A stretch of 64,000 nt of DNA from Chrysemys picta bellii (GCF_011386835.1 NC_088794.1:88644009-88708008); one strand, 5' to 3'; positions 1-11,856 are shown, counted from the stretch's first letter. Numbers and translations are program-made. Notes: generated by a model not told the origin, from the sequence alone.

Positions 1-1290
1 TTCCCTCCAAATGGCATGGGACGCTGCCGATTCGGCGGCCAGGGTGGTTGCCTCAGCGGCGGTCATGAGACGCAGTTCCTGGCTTCAGATCACAGGCCTG
101 TCCAAGGGAGATGCAGTCCGCAATCCAGGATCTCCTGTTTGATGGGATTGGGCTCTATGCAGAGCAGATGGATGCGAGGCTGCATGGACTAAAGAACACT
201 CGGGCCATCCTCTGCTCGCTGGGGTTGCATATGCCTTAGTGAGGAAACCGTTCCGACTGCTCCCGCTACCAAGGCCTTGGCAGTCTCGACGGGGGTCTGC
301 AAGGAGAAGGGATAGGGACACGAGTTTTAGTCATCACCACCCTTTCTCCTCCCGTTCACCCGTGCAACCTGGCCTGGCAAAATATCACAGGGGCCGGAAG
401 CGTTTGTTTTGAGGGTGCGCTTGAGAGCAATGCCCTAGTCAACCCCCCAGATCCGCCTCATCCTTTCCTCAACTGTCTTTGTTCCTACTGTTTGGCCTGG
501 TCATGGGTTACCTTGGACCGCTGGGTGCTAGAAATTTTGCTGGGTGTAACCCAGAGATACTATGCCCCCTTCCCTTTCCATCTTCAGGAACCCTTCTCAT
601 GAGCAACTCCTCATTCAGGAGGTCAACAACTTCCTGCAGCTGGGGGCAGTGGAGGAGATCTCTCGGGGAAATGAGGGGGAAAAGATTCTACTCCTGCTGT
701 TTCCTACTCCCGAAGGCAAAAGGGGGCGCAAGACCCATTCTGGACCTGCGACAACTAAACAAATATCTCAAGAAGTTGAAATTCCACATGGTTTGTCTGG
801 CCTCCTCCATCCACTCCCTGGATCCGGGAGACTGGTATACCACTCTTGACTTGAAAGATGCTTTTTTTTTCATATTTCTATCTTCCAGGGACACCGATGG
901 TTCCTCCCTTTTTATGGTGGGCCAGCATCCCTTCCAATTCACGGTGCTCCCCTTTGGCCTCTCTTTGGCCCTGCAGGTATTTACAAAATGTATGGCCCTG
1001 GTAGCAGCTTACCTGAGGCATCAGTGAGTCCAGGTCTATCCTTATCTCGACAATTGGTCGCGGGATCAAGTGCAGAGCAGTCTCAATCTGGTGCGCTCCA
1101 CCTGTCATGACCTGGGACTGTTAGTTAACAAAGAAATCGATCCTTATACCAGTGCAACAAATAGTTTAGAGGGGCGGTCCTTGAGTCCACGCGGACCACG
1201 CACATGGGCACACGCATGCCTAGAATGGAATGGACATGAGCAACAAATCTCAAAGAACAACAGTTACGAAAGGTAGGTAATGGTTTTTTT
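1..1290 (+). mobile_element. Decayed DIRS-like (tyrosine-recombinase) retrotransposon, 5' end cut by window
   Basis: Translation shows two blocks typical of DIRS elements. The first, about 20-239, is a gag/ORF1-like block rich in Ala and Arg followed by a stretch resembling QDLPFDG...DARLHGLK. It is split between two frames near position 108. The second, about 690-1140, is a reverse transcriptase. No RNase H, methyltransferase or tyrosine recombinase follows the RT. The RT block runs within about 40 bp into a segment (about 1175-1290) that I recall as a recurrent turtle terminal sequence ending in an AAGAACAACAGTTACGAAAGG-like motif. This suggests an internally deleted, inactive copy. DIRS assignment is by recalled RT style (LDLKDA, LPFGLSLA, YLDDW-like); Gypsy is the alternative but less likely. 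Confidence 0.7.
479..1140 (+). pseudogene. Broken DIRS-type reverse transcriptase
   Basis: The frame carries the RT landmarks RPILDLRQLNKYL, then DWYTTLDLKDAFF (catalytic Asp of motif A), then FTVLPFGLSLA (motif B). An in-frame TGA at 1025-1027 interrupts it. Six codons later the same frame reads YLDN at 1043-1054, where active DIRS elements have YLDD, so one catalytic Asp is changed as well. The reading then continues to about 1140 before losing homology. The stop, the active-site change and the missing downstream domains all indicate a dead copy. Residues before about 640 are not recognisable and no functional start is assigned. Confidence 0.72.
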
Positions 1291-2248
1291 TCTAGCCATC
1301 CAAAGAACACCATGAGAAATGAAATATATGATCCCATCATCCATGCTGGGCTGCTATGGATGTGAGGATAGGACACAGATGCTCTCTCTTCACCCCGAGT
1401 TTTGGAAAACTGAAGCGAAGAGCGAAGTCCTCTTGATTCTGTAGGTGCACATCAATCCTGATCTGGAAACATTGCCATCTAGTGGTGCTAGGGTACATGA
1501 TTCACCTTCTATTTCTGTCCCTCTGCCCATATTCTATATGGGGAGTTGCTACACTTGCACAGCTTTCTTAAAGCTATAGGGTTTTTTAGTTCTTTGCAGA
1601 AGGCAATAGATTGTAATTAATAATGATGAAACATTTTCTTGGCATTTTAAAGGGACTACATATCCTCCTTTTTTCCCCTGTGATATTGTATTCTAGGAAC
1701 TTCTGGGAAATCTGAAATGCCCTCGTTTTTCATTTTATCAGAACGCTATTTTTTAATAACTACAAAATGTTTGTTTATAACTTACTGCTATGCCAAGTAG
1801 AATTTTCTCCGTGTTTTTACCAGGAACAAACAGCCCAGTGGAACGAGAGGTTAGTGTGACGAGCAATGGCTGGAGTGAAAAGAAAAGTCAAAGGAGAGTA
1901 GACACTATCATAGCTGCTGTTCTGCTCCAAGTTGAAAGCATTGTGAGACACAGAACAAGTTTCACTAAAACTTGTTGGGAACACGGACTTGTTGAAAAAA
2001 ATCCTCTGGTCCGAGAAATAGACATGCAGCTGCCAGCAGCAACACTAGTGTACTTTATAAAATAAAATTTACTTCTTGTCTCGTGACTATTACATGACCC
2101 CTAAGCAAACCAAAACAAACTACCATGAGTCCTTGGTTTTTGATTTTTAAATAAGTTCACTGCTGTTGCTGTATTATTTAGTTTTTTAATTATTATTATT
2201 ATTTTTTAAAGTAAATGTGAGGAGGAATCGTGTTTCTTTAACAGGACA

Positions 2249-2405
2249 AAAACAACAAGGAGTCTGGTGGCACCTTAAAGACTAACAGATTTATTTGGGC
2301 ATAAGCTTTCGTGAGTTAAAACCTCACTTCTTCGGATGCAACATTGTGCCACCAGACTCCTTGTTGTTTTTGTAGATACAGACTAACACGGCTACCCCCT
2401 GATAC
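2249..2405 (+). repeat. Turtle-type retroposon, fold-back copy with 12-bp TSD
   Basis: The copy is flanked by a perfect 12-bp direct repeat TTTAACAGGACA at 2237-2248 and 2406-2417. Its first part reads in one orientation (ACAAGGAGTCTGGTGGCACC...). The end (2346-2405) reads in the other and finishes with the family's GATACAGACTAACACGGCT tail. The 27-bp arms 2247-2273 and 2346-2372 are exact reverse complements with a 72-nt loop. The long TSD argues for LINE-type reverse transcription rather than DNA transposition. Related copies lie at 11658-11856 and 49994-50084. The family name was not assigned. Confidence 0.8.
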
Positions 2406-3881
2406 TTTAACAGGACAGGTACTGTGTTGTCTTGTGTTTGGAAAGCATAATTTTCGGTGCTACCATGATGGATTTAATAATTGCAAATTCAGCTTTGGCA
2501 GTTAAATGGGGGAGAGTGTTGTGTGAGGTTTTATTTGTAATATCAAGATACTTAGCTTTTAGGAAGATCTTTTTATTTAATTTATATTTATAGATTTGTA
2601 TATGTTTATATTTCTGTATTTATAGAATATTTTCTTATTTTTATTTATCTTTATATTTATATAAAATAAAAACACACAGTTCATAGGCTTGGTTTTTTTA
2701 GGTTTTTAGGTTTGATCAAACCAAACTGATCATTAAATGGCTATTTCTGAATAACTCTAAAAGGAAGGCCTCAGTTCTTGAGAAGGAGTCAGTATTTACC
2801 AAAAATGTTTCATATTTGTTACTGTTTTGTTTTTTTTGTTTGTTCTTGATGGGCCTAAAACAACCTCCCTGATTAAATCATGCTGAACTTCGCCAAAGTT
2901 CAGATCTAGATTTGAATACAAAATTTGTCTCAGATCTATTTCTATTGCCCCCCTCCTCCCCCTTGTTGATTTGAGTCGCAGTTTTTAAGCTTGAAAAGCA
3001 ATTCTTGAGTTACTCAATGGATAAGCCTTCATGGTAACATTATCAATAAGCTTATTACCATACTGGCGGTTCATTGTGCCCAGTCCTTTCCTAATTGTAT
3101 AACTTTTTCAGACTGCTGAATGTCGTGTTGACTTCTAAATCCTTAGGAGCCAGCTAAACTGTTGATATGTTGTTAACTGCTTCAATGGAGTGGCAGAATA
3201 TCACCTAAGAACTATAATTATTTTTTTTAAAGTAGTTGCTGTGGTTTCATGAGTCACGTTGAAGCCCAGCACCTTGTTCTGACAAAGAATGAAGGTTAAC
3301 TTACCTGTCATTAGACAGCCTCATTTTTAAGGGCTAACATCAAGATAAAATCAAGGGCCAAATTGTCCTCTAATTCCTATGCAGCTAAAAGAGGTATACT
3401 AGGAAAGCATTTTCCCTGTATACCTAAACATTTCCTTACCTCTGTTACAAAGGGTAATACTCAATAATATTAAAACTAGGAGGTGGTTGTAAAACTAAGT
3501 TCAAAATTTTTCACAGGGGTAAAAATGGTGGTAGTGAGGAATTAACTGGAATTTTTCTATTTTGACAAAAAAGTAAACGTTCCTCAGTTTGTGTTTTTGG
3601 TTTTCCATTGTTCTCTGTTTTGAAAGCCAAAATGTGTTGAGGTTTTTGTTGGAAACGCTGGAAAATTTCAAAAGAAAAGTTTTCTCCATGAAAATTTCCA
3701 CATCTCCCATAAAGGGGGCATTTTGGGATGGAAAAATCTCAACCAAAAATGTTATCACTCTACTAAGAACACTTCATTTTACTTTTCATCATTGTTGCTG
3801 TCTGCGAACTTTTCACTTCCCTCAGCTTGGTCAGTAACCGGTCTATTTCACTTTCATTTTCTTGTTTTATTTCCTGGCTCA

Positions 3882-3882
<1 letters not shown>

Positions 3883-3924
<42 letters not shown>
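3883..3924 (+). repeat. (TG)n microsatellite
   Basis: An uninterrupted TG dinucleotide run of about 40 bp. It creates chance open frames on both strands (Cys-Val and Thr-His runs), which are not genes. Confidence 0.95.
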
Positions 3925-3926
<2 letters not shown>

Positions 3927-4095
3927 CTGAAACTACATGGAAATCTTAAACTTAAATTGAAAGCAAAACCTATTCCTTGAAAGTTCATTGACATTTGTAT
4001 TCCTATTAGGTTAAAGCCTGACCCCACTGAAGCCAAAGGCAAAATTTCCAATTTGACTTCAATAGGATCAGGATTTCACCCATTGTTTATTTGTA

Positions 4096-4500
4096 TAGAG
4101 CTGGTCGGGAATTTTCCATTAAGGCTTTTTGGCAAAATGCAATTTCTGCATAATTGAATGTTCGGAAAATTTCTACTTTTCCGAAACTTTTTGATATTTC
4201 TGTCAAGAAAACTGAAACTAAATATGTAAGGTAATGTTTCATTTCAGTATGTTGCACTAACCGGAAACATTTCATTTGGATTCAGTTTAACATTTAAAGT
4301 GTTTCTCATTGGTGCCTCATTGCCTCATGGGAGTTGTTGCTTGATGCACTCTCTCTCCTATGGACTGGGCTCCCTGGCTAGACGACATCTTCCATGATGC
4401 ACGCCATGGCTCAATCAGACAGGAGACAGTTGCATCATGCAAGTAGTAGTCCAGCCACTCCTGCAACCTTTTTATTCACCCCCATACCATCTCCTATGGA
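4096..4500. repeat. Unassigned turtle-type interspersed repeat
   Basis: It begins GAGCTGGTCGGGAATTTTCC and carries many GAAAATTTC/GAAACTTTT words. It ends with a block containing TGCCTCATGGGAGTTGTTGC and a purine-poor tail. A related copy, itself interrupted, is at about 44930-45400 (GAGCTGGGCAGGAAATAGTTTTC start), and weaker similarity is seen at 3500-3780. The family and transposition class could not be decided by eye. Confidence 0.5.
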
Positions 4501-6307
4501 GGAAGCCCAGTACTGAGGCTAGATTTTTTTTATTATTATTATTATTTTTTTTTAAAGCTGGATAACTTTGATTGGTGACACTTGTAGTTTTACTTATTAA
4601 AAATGACCTCAAATCTCATGCCTCAGGTAACAAGTTGATTTCCTTTGGGGTCTGGAAGGAATTTCCCCTTCATGTAAGGTATTAGAACAGGACCAGATCC
4701 ATTATGGGTGTTTCCACCTTTCTCTGAAGCCACATATATTGATCATTGTCAGAATACAGGGTACTGGGCTGGCTGGATCAATGGTCTGAGCTGATGTGAG
4801 AAATACCCTACTCTTAGAATAAGGAAATGATTGGTCTACAGTGAAATAAAATGCATTTGTATATTTACTTAATATAAATGGCTATGCAAAATAGAGGTTG
4901 AACTCAGCTGTTACTCAGCAAGACACCCTACTAGCCCTCTATTGGTGTCTACCCAGTTAGCTTCCTTTGTTTGTTTGTTAAAAGCGAAAACGCATTTCTA
5001 GCCCTTCTAGGTGTAAAGAAGACATTTAGGATGTGCCTCATTGATATGCTGTTTACCTGAACCTGTGAACAGCCCGCATTGAATGACAGCTGTAAAGGAG
5101 GAATACACTGACCCCATTTTATCACAAGGACATGCTAACTCTGAAGCCTAATGATGGAAGTGTCAACATTAACTATTTAACTGCTGGTCATTTTAGTAGA
5201 AACATCTAGCTATTGTTGGCATGCAGGCAGACCTGTGGACTGTGGGAGGAGATTGGGTGGAAACCTGCTGCCTTCTCTTTGGCCTGATCACTGATGCAAA
5301 CTCGATTTAAAATTCAAAGAATGATTAAAAGATGCAGCCAGTGCATAAATGTTAAATTTATTGGGCTAAACCCGGATTCTTTTTTCCTACTTGGTTTTTA
5401 TTCAGGCAAAACCGTCATTCAATGGGAGCCTTGCCCAGCCCAGATCCTGTGAGCTGCTGAGTACTAGCAGTTACTAGTCTCTTTGCTTACTCCTGCAGCA
5501 TTGGCCATTTCAGTTGAGAATTTGGCCCACGGATATAACCGTGTTTTATACATTTATATGGTAAAAATTGTGTGTGTTCTGTGTGTTCAAATATATTCTA
5601 ACTACACTTGTTGAACATACAGACAATGCATGAATCAAAGGGGCAAATGTATAGAGGTCCTGTGTTACTGTCTCCCATCTCTTTTACTTTCATGAAAATG
5701 CACAGATGAAATGAAATTTGAACCACACTTTTTCAGTTTGGGTTCCCCTTCTGATTAATGTACCTAGAAATAAATAATCAATGCTCTAATGAAAAGGTAT
5801 TTAAGCTCATGTCAATTTAAAAAAAAAGTCTTTGTAGACATGAGAATGTTCCCTGAATAGTCTTGTTTTCCATCGATTCCGCCTCCACCCTGGCCTCAAA
5901 TATTCTGTTAGGGGCTTTGTAACTGTGAGCTCCCTCCCTTTCCCATAATGTGTCTGGTGTGAGGTCATGCAACAAAGGCTGTGTTGTAAGTTCTCTTCTC
6001 TAAAAGCACAACATGCAAGAAATATCCATGTTTTCCCCTCACCCTCACTTTATACAGCACCACAACACTGTACAGCAAGACTGAACGGACTCTCCCAATT
6101 ATTTTCAGTGTAACCCCTTTCAGTTACTTCTACCACCACCACACGTACTCTATTTTAAGGCCATGTAGAGATGGACCCAGAAAGGGACAACAAATTCAAA
6201 CACCCCTGTAACTTTGAGAGGATGGACCCAAACCTGAGCCCAAACTTAGCAATCAATGCCTGTCTACATAATGTAACCAGCATATAGTCTTTTGCTTAGG
6301 TATCTCT

Positions 6308-6308
<1 letters not shown>

Positions 6309-6344
<36 letters not shown>

Positions 6345-6369
6345 ATGTGTGTATATATATATATATATA
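6309..6369. repeat. (TA)n/(TG)n compound microsatellite
   Basis: Alternating TA and TG dinucleotides sit directly against the 3' tail side of the reverse-strand Pol III SINE at 6373-6530. This position is common because such runs grow from SINE/LINE tails. Confidence 0.9.
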
Positions 6370-6372
6370 AAT

Positions 6373-6530
6373 AAACAAACACTGGAAGGGACCCTGAAAG
6401 ATCATTGAGTCACTAGCAGGACCAAGTACTGATTTTGCCACAGATCCTGAAGTGCCCCCCTCAAGGATTGAACTCTCAACCCTGGGTTTAGCAGGTCAAT
6501 GCTCAAACCACTGAGCTATCCCTCTCCCGT
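6373..6530 (-). repeat. tRNA-derived (Pol III) SINE with CR1-like tail
   Basis: On the minus strand the element starts with a tRNA-like head. The A box reads TAGCTCAGTGG (reverse of 6508-6518) and the B box GAGTTCAATCC (reverse of 6465-6475). The tail ends ...AGGGTCCCTTCCAGTGTT, matching the 3' end of CR1 LINEs. A tRNA head with a CR1 3' tail is the described architecture of the tortoise/turtle Pol III SINE, which shares its 3' end with CR1. It is among the best taxonomic markers in the window. Confidence 0.8.
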
Positions 6531-7241
6531 TCTGTGGCCCCTGTGACTTTTCTTTTTCCTTGTGGATTTGATTTTGTTTGGTGTAAGCTTTTACGAGGGA
6601 AAGACTCCATGCTTGTTGCCAGAAGGCATCGGAGCATAATGTATTGGGGAAAGCTAATCTAAGAAAAGTTTTTCTCCCCATCTCTCATAATCATGTCGGA
6701 GCTAGAGGACAGCTTGACGTTACCACTGTAAGAAATAAGTTTTCCTATTGACAGACCTTTTCTAACAGCGCTTCAATGAATGGTGATGCCAGGCTCCACA
6801 CTGGTAAGTTTCAGAAGATGTTCTTTAAACAAAGAAGATAATTAGAAGGACTTTGGTCCATTAATTCCCAGCTCCCTGGTGTCACAGGATATCAACTGTG
6901 TGGGATAGGCCCACCTGAGCCTAAAAAATGATCTCTAACCAATGCATCAGGGAGAAAGGGAAAATACCCATGGTTCATGTCATGTGGGGGAAATTCTCTC
7001 TTAAATCTAAAGGTAGTGATCAGTGCATGTTTACTGTGTACTGTGACATACCACTACTGTCCAAGTAAACGCTGAAAATTTATTATGTCTTGACTTTCTG
7101 TCTTTCTGTCTATCTTTCTTCTCTCTCTTGGACTTGGCCGGGCCATGTACAAATCCCAATCATTCAACAGTACTGGAGAGTAGATAGTATTTACCTCAAT
7201 AATGGTAGTTTCTTTTCGGTTCTTTTTAACCCTCAATTCAG

Positions 7242-7298
7242 ATGATGGTTCGAAGCCCACGCCCACCATGGAGACCCAGCCTATTTTTGATGGTGAAG
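7242..7298 (+). CDS. SMOC1: SMOC1 coding exon: linker before second thyroglobulin domain (57 nt)
   Basis: First SMOC1 exon visible here, probably human exon 6 by counting back from the terminal exon (inference). The acceptor is ...CAATTCAG and the donor GTAAGA. The exon enters in phase 1 (2 nt complete an Asp codon begun by the previous exon) and leaves in phase 1. It encodes the linker DDGSKPTPTMETQPIFDG, which in mammals sits between the first thyroglobulin type-1 domain and the second. The match to mammalian SMOC1 is almost complete from recalled sequence and distinguishes it from SMOC2. It is a short, acidic, probably unstructured segment without cysteines. The signal peptide, Kazal-like domain and first thyroglobulin domain must be encoded upstream of this window. 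Confidence 0.93.
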
Positions 7299-10200
7299 GT
7301 AAGAGCCTCCCTTTTAAACACATTTTTCTCTCTCCCTCACATTTGTTGTTCAAACCCTGGCTTTAACCTGCAGTGCAGTAACGCCCTGAATCTTATAAGT
7401 TGTCTACAGTTCAGAGTACTCTTGGGACTTGACGTATTTTTCCAAATCCTTTCCCATCCTCCCTTCTTCCCTGGGATCCAACAATAACACCAGTTGGACG
7501 GATCCTTTGGATAACCTCAGAGAGGAAGACGTCATGGCTAAAAAAATGCTCCCTGAGTCAGAAATGACAGTTTCGTATATTCCATCCTTCCTCCCCCCTG
7601 TGGTATTGGTACAAGGAATTTCATAACCTCTGCTAGAACACAGCAGCTTTCCCAAAGGGAGGAAAAGGCTAAACTACGGTCTGTGAATGTTGACTTGGAG
7701 GAAAAATGTTGGGAGGTTTCTTCATTTACCACTTCCCTTCAGTGATGCACTGTCCATTAAGTAAATGAAGTCAGCGTCTTGGGCCCACCTGATCCATGGT
7801 CCACCAAGCCAGTTTCTTCTTTCAGATGTGCCAACTCCGTGACTTTTGAGGAATTGTTTTGCCTCAGTTTACTGGAATCCTTAAATGAAAGCGACACTGC
7901 TGTGACCAGTTATATTTAGATGTGAGCCAAAATATGAACTTCTGCTATGAACCCCTTCAGATGTCCTGGCCAGGGGAGAGCTGCAGATTTTAATGCTGTC
8001 CCTAAGATTTTAAGATGGAGTTGAAAACAAAAATATCAGGGATTTGGCAGGACCAGGTGGTGCCATCGGTAGCTTCTCCCTTCACCTCACATGAATAGGT
8101 GGTTGTGGTGGGTTTCGGTTTGGGGTTTTTTTGGGCTAAAATAAGCGTCTTTAATAGCAAGTGACTGCAATTCCATCATTTCCATTTGCCTGGACCTAGC
8201 TTTTATAAAAAAAAAATTTGTATCTGCTTTAAAAAACAAATAAGATACCTAAGCCAAAATATTGTATTCCCACATAAATAAACAGAGGAAACAAAACCCT
8301 AGTTGTCAGTCTCTTGTTTGCATAGGAAAAAAAAAAACCCTGTTCCTTCTAGCAGCCATCTGGTATTGTATTAAATTGCTGTTTGTAATAACAGCATGCT
8401 GCTGGGCTTTCAGTTTACCCCAAGATAGTGGTTATGAATGCACAATGGAAGGAATGCACTAAGAAAATGTGGACTTAACTACAGGAAGAATTACCAAACA
8501 GTGCACTAGATTAGTCTGTGGAAGCCCTGTCAGAAGCTTCTTAAGGAATGGTGAAAGTCCCCAATCCTCAGGTCATTCAGACAACGCACTAGAGAGTACA
8601 TTGTAGTGCAGACAGTCCTGCCCTGGCCACCAAGAGGACATGAAGAGCCTAATAGCTCTTGTGTGCCTCTCTTCTGTGCAAGACATTTTAAAGTCCCCAA
8701 TCTTTGCTCATTCAAAGGACCCATCATTCTGCACTGAGATTGTAGGTGAGACCAAGGGGGAAATGGACCATAGCTAGCTTGTACAGCTTAATGAAGGACC
8801 ATGCACCCACTTTGTTTATTTTGTGTGTGTTACTGTGACTCTTGCAATACAGCATGCAATCACTTCTTTCCTCTTGCACCATGCATGTCTCGTAACAGGA
8901 ATGGTCAGATTTTAGGCCTTCTGTTAACTTGGGCAGCATTCCTTTTGACCCAATGGAGAGGCAGCATGAGACTGGAAGCTATCCAAATTCTGACACTGAC
9001 ACACTGTGTGACCTTGGATACGTCACTTTATCTCTCTCTCAGTTTCACCACCCCTAAAATAGGGATAAGTAAATTTACTACTGCACAGGGGGGTTGTGAT
9101 GATCACTTCATTGGTCTGAGACGCTCCAATGGGAGATGACCGAGAAAGCCAAAGCATTGTTCTGTTATCCATTATGGCTGGGGCTCTCAAAGGTGAGAGT
9201 TAAGTGTACAAATCCCATTGAATTTCAGTAGGATTTGTATGCTTAACTCCTTTAGGCTCTTTCTTTCTTTGAAAATTTCATCTTATGGGTACAGAATTAG
9301 TAAACAACTCTGGCCCAGTAATGGGATTTTAGTAAACAATCCGTTACACCTGTGCTACTGCCGTGGAGGCACTGGGGCTGCAAAAGTGTCACTGGAGCTT
9401 AATTTGAAGGCATTGTGGTTGCAGGAGTGGAAGGAAAAGGGGTTAATGTTGCCTTCAGAATCTTTACTCATGTGATGAGCAAAAAAGGAAAACTGCTTTC
9501 AGCATCACATAGGGTTTGGGGATGTCAGATTGTTAAAATGAAAACTGACTTGATGTTTAGAGTTTTAAATGCTCTGTTTTTCCCCTGAAATATGTGTTTG
9601 AAAAAATCTTTCTTTTTTAGCTAGATACAAAAAGCAAAACCTGGCAGCAAAACCCTGAAGTTAAATTGCTGTTACAATAACCTTTTTTTAAACTAACGTA
9701 TTTCCACATATCCTTGAAAGGGGAAAAAATTCTTTCTTGAAAGAAGTCCCTTACATGGCATCAGTTATCTTCCTTAGGGAAAAGGGAGAGGTCAACTTTA
9801 GATGGTAGCTCTTGGGTTATGTCGTCTGAGGCCAGATTTTTCAAATGTGGTTATAACTCAATGTGCTGGCCTGGTTAGGAAGTCTGGCCATTTACATAGG
9901 TGTCTGAATGAGAGCAGAGCTTTTTTGAAAAGCAGGCACCAGTTGCAGGAGTAGAGCACTCCTTGAAACTTTGCCCTTAAATCTGACACACACCCCCACC
10001 CCTCCTCCCTCCCTCACTCACTCTGTGACCCTCGAAAATAATAGCACACAGGTCAGGGAGGTGTCGCTTCTGACTCTGGGTTGCAGTTCAGCAGCTTCAT
10101 GACATGAGACCCTGGATTGGGGTGGGGTGGGGAGGTTGGGGTAGATGACTAAATTGCTCGATTTCTCCTTTCACAAGCAAATGCTCCTATGATTGCTGTA

Positions 10201-11212
10201 GCTGAGAGAGAGAGAGAGAAAATGTTTCCCCTCCTAACCTTTCAGTTTGTTTACTTTGTGCATTTGATGTACTCTTTGTATTTATTTCTCTTGTATAGTC
10301 AGTCAGCTTCTTCCTTGTTGAACAGAGCTATATAAATGTCAATAAGCAAACCGAAAAACCCTTGTAATATTTTTTCATATTACAAAACTAAATAAATCAG
10401 GCCCTACTATTTTAAAAATATTCCAGTTTTCAATAGAGGATGCTTTAGTTAGTTTTAAAAAGTCCCTTTTAGAGACCACTTAAGGTATCAAGTACCCCAC
10501 TCAACCTCTATTTGAATATCTCTCTGTTAAGCAACCAGTTTTTATCCTCCCTTGAGGGGTTGCGTAAGGCAGGGTTTGCTGTATTTTGAACTTGAACAGT
10601 ATAACCTGTTTAATCCAAGGATTTCTAAGCACTTTTAGAAAGTCAATATCTGTGTGTGTTTTGGTTTAGTGCATCACATGTCCTTTAACTAGATCTGTTT
10701 CTTTAACTTGCTTTCTTTTAAGTGTTCCCAGCAGTGCTCTTCATTTATCTATTTGCTTTTGATTTTTTTAAAAGGGAATTGATAATTGGAAGTGGGTGAT
10801 CAGCTGCTCTCTGGGGTCTAGGGTAATGTTTACATTCCTGATTTTAAAGTATTTTACTGAATTTCATGCAACTCTTAGTGGAAAACATGACATGCAGTAC
10901 CACACAACATAGTCCGTACCTCTTCTGAGTCAGGGCTGAAGGGTATGAGGCAGGATACTGTGGGCTAGGGAAAGCAGGAAACAGATGTAATATATGGAAA
11001 GCGAGGAAGAGGTTGTGTGTGCTTGTGGTGGGAGATAATTAAAGGCTCACACTACACAAAATGCACAAAGGAACCCTGGAGGTAGCATATCTGGAGGACA
11101 TGTCAAAACCCAAGAACTAGGATGGACCAGTCAGGACACCTCCACCTCCATCATGCACCCCCACTAGTGGAACTAACCATGGTTTTGTTAAGTGTTTTTC
11201 GTTGTCTTTCAG
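7299..11212 (+). other. SMOC1: SMOC1 intron, 3.9 kb
   Basis: GT donor at 7299 and AG acceptor at 11211-11212 after a pyrimidine-rich stretch (GTTTTTCGTTGTCTTTCAG). It holds one MIR-type SINE (about 8955-9130), short GA runs near 10204-10220 and otherwise unassigned AT-rich sequence. The longer open frames in it (for example 8801-9139) lie over the MIR copy or lack any recognisable protein and are judged chance. Confidence 0.85.
8955..9130 (+). repeat. MIR-type SINE fragment
   Basis: It contains the MIR core in forward order: tRNA-like remnant, then GTGTGACCTTGGATACGTCAC, then CTCAGTTTCACC and AAAATAGGGATAA. This is a diverged copy, consistent with an old amniote SINE. Confidence 0.75.
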
Positions 11213-11293
11213 AAATCACAGCTCCCACACTTTGGATCAAACACTTGGTCATCAAAGATTCCAAACTGAACAGCTCCAGTATGAGAAATTCAG
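11213..11293 (+). CDS. SMOC1: SMOC1 coding exon: EITAPTLWIKHLV segment (81 nt)
   Basis: Acceptor ...GTCTTTCAG, donor GTAACG, phase 1 in and phase 1 out, 27 codons long. It encodes a segment reading EITAPTLWIKHLVIKDSKLN followed by SSSMRNS. This is the conserved stretch immediately before the second thyroglobulin type-1 domain in SMOC proteins. LNSSS includes an N-S-S glycosylation sequon; the homologous human segment, as recalled, also carries Asn-Thr sequon-like residues. The longest intron of the window (22.2 kb) follows. Identification rests on near identity with recalled mammalian SMOC1 across the whole exon. Confidence 0.95.
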
Positions 11294-11657
11294 GTAACGA
11301 ATGCCTGCTTTAAAAAAAAATGGCAATTAACTAAGCAGCATGATCCTTTTCCCAGGACTCCTCATTTCATTCTTCCTCTCTTGCAGCTATAATGCTGCTC
11401 TCTCTCAACACTGCAGAGTGGGGAAACCCAGGCAACAAATGAGAGAGGGTCTCTTACCTGTGTACCAGGTATATGCTGAGGAGAGTTTCTGTTCTCTAAA
11501 ACAGGAACTCGGGATACTGAAGGAAACTTTGGGTTTGTTCACCCAGGGCTTCATACCATTCTGCCAGTCTTCATTCCACTCCCATGTTCCCTCTCATTAA
11601 TCCTGTTTCATAACTCCATGAACGAACACTTTCCTGAGAGCATCCTTATTGCATTGT

Positions 11658-11856
11658 AGCACCTTAGAGACTAACAAATTTATTAGAGCATAAGCTTTCG
11701 TCGGCTACAGCCCACTTCTTCGGATGCATCCGAAGAAGTGGGCTGTAGCCCACGAAAGCTTATGCTCTAATAAATTTGTTAGTCTCTAAGGTGTGCCACA
11801 AGTACTCCTGTTCTTTTTGCGGATACAGACTAACACGGCTGCTACTCTGAAATCTG
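11658..11856 (+). repeat. Turtle-type retroposon as a 134-bp palindrome, 12-bp TSD
   Basis: A perfect 12-bp direct repeat TTATTGCATTGT at 11646-11657 and 11857-11868 flanks it. The segments 11660-11726 and 11727-11793 are reverse complements with one mismatch and no loop, centred on ATGCAT. The right side then continues into the family tail (CTCCTGTTCTTTTTGCGG, then GATACAGACTAACACGGCT). It is the same family as 2249-2405. The uninterrupted long palindrome is unusual because such sequences are normally unstable. Confidence 0.85.

Larger units (their letters stand above)
1291..7241 (+). other. SMOC1: SMOC1 intron (3' part), mostly non-coding with repeats
   Basis: This is intronic sequence upstream of the first SMOC1 exon in the window; the intron's donor lies before position 1. 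It contains a retroposon with TSD (2249-2405), AT-rich DNA (2520-2680), a TG microsatellite (3883-3924), a turtle-type repeat with many GAAAATTTC words (about 3500-3780 and 4096-4500), a TA/TG microsatellite (6309-6369) and a reverse-strand Pol III SINE (6373-6530). The preceding SMOC1 exon, expected to finish the first thyroglobulin domain, was looked for and not found here. The acceptor preceding 7242 is AG at 7240-7241. Confidence 0.75.

Noticed and set aside
1824..1849. A possible micro-exon (AG acceptor after a pyrimidine tract, GTTAGT donor, 26 nt) that could precede the 7242 exon
   Set aside because: Its length is not a multiple of three, so it cannot fit between phase-1 introns as an optional exon, and the encoded residues do not match the expected SMOC1 segment with the end of the first thyroglobulin domain.
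3883..3924. CRISPR-like or other regular direct repeats
   Set aside because: The regular repeats in the window are di- and pentanucleotide microsatellites. There is no repeat-spacer architecture, and the genome is eukaryotic.
6465..6518. A functional tRNA gene on the minus strand
   Set aside because: The A and B boxes belong to a SINE head joined to a CR1-like tail. The cloverleaf is not intact by eye.
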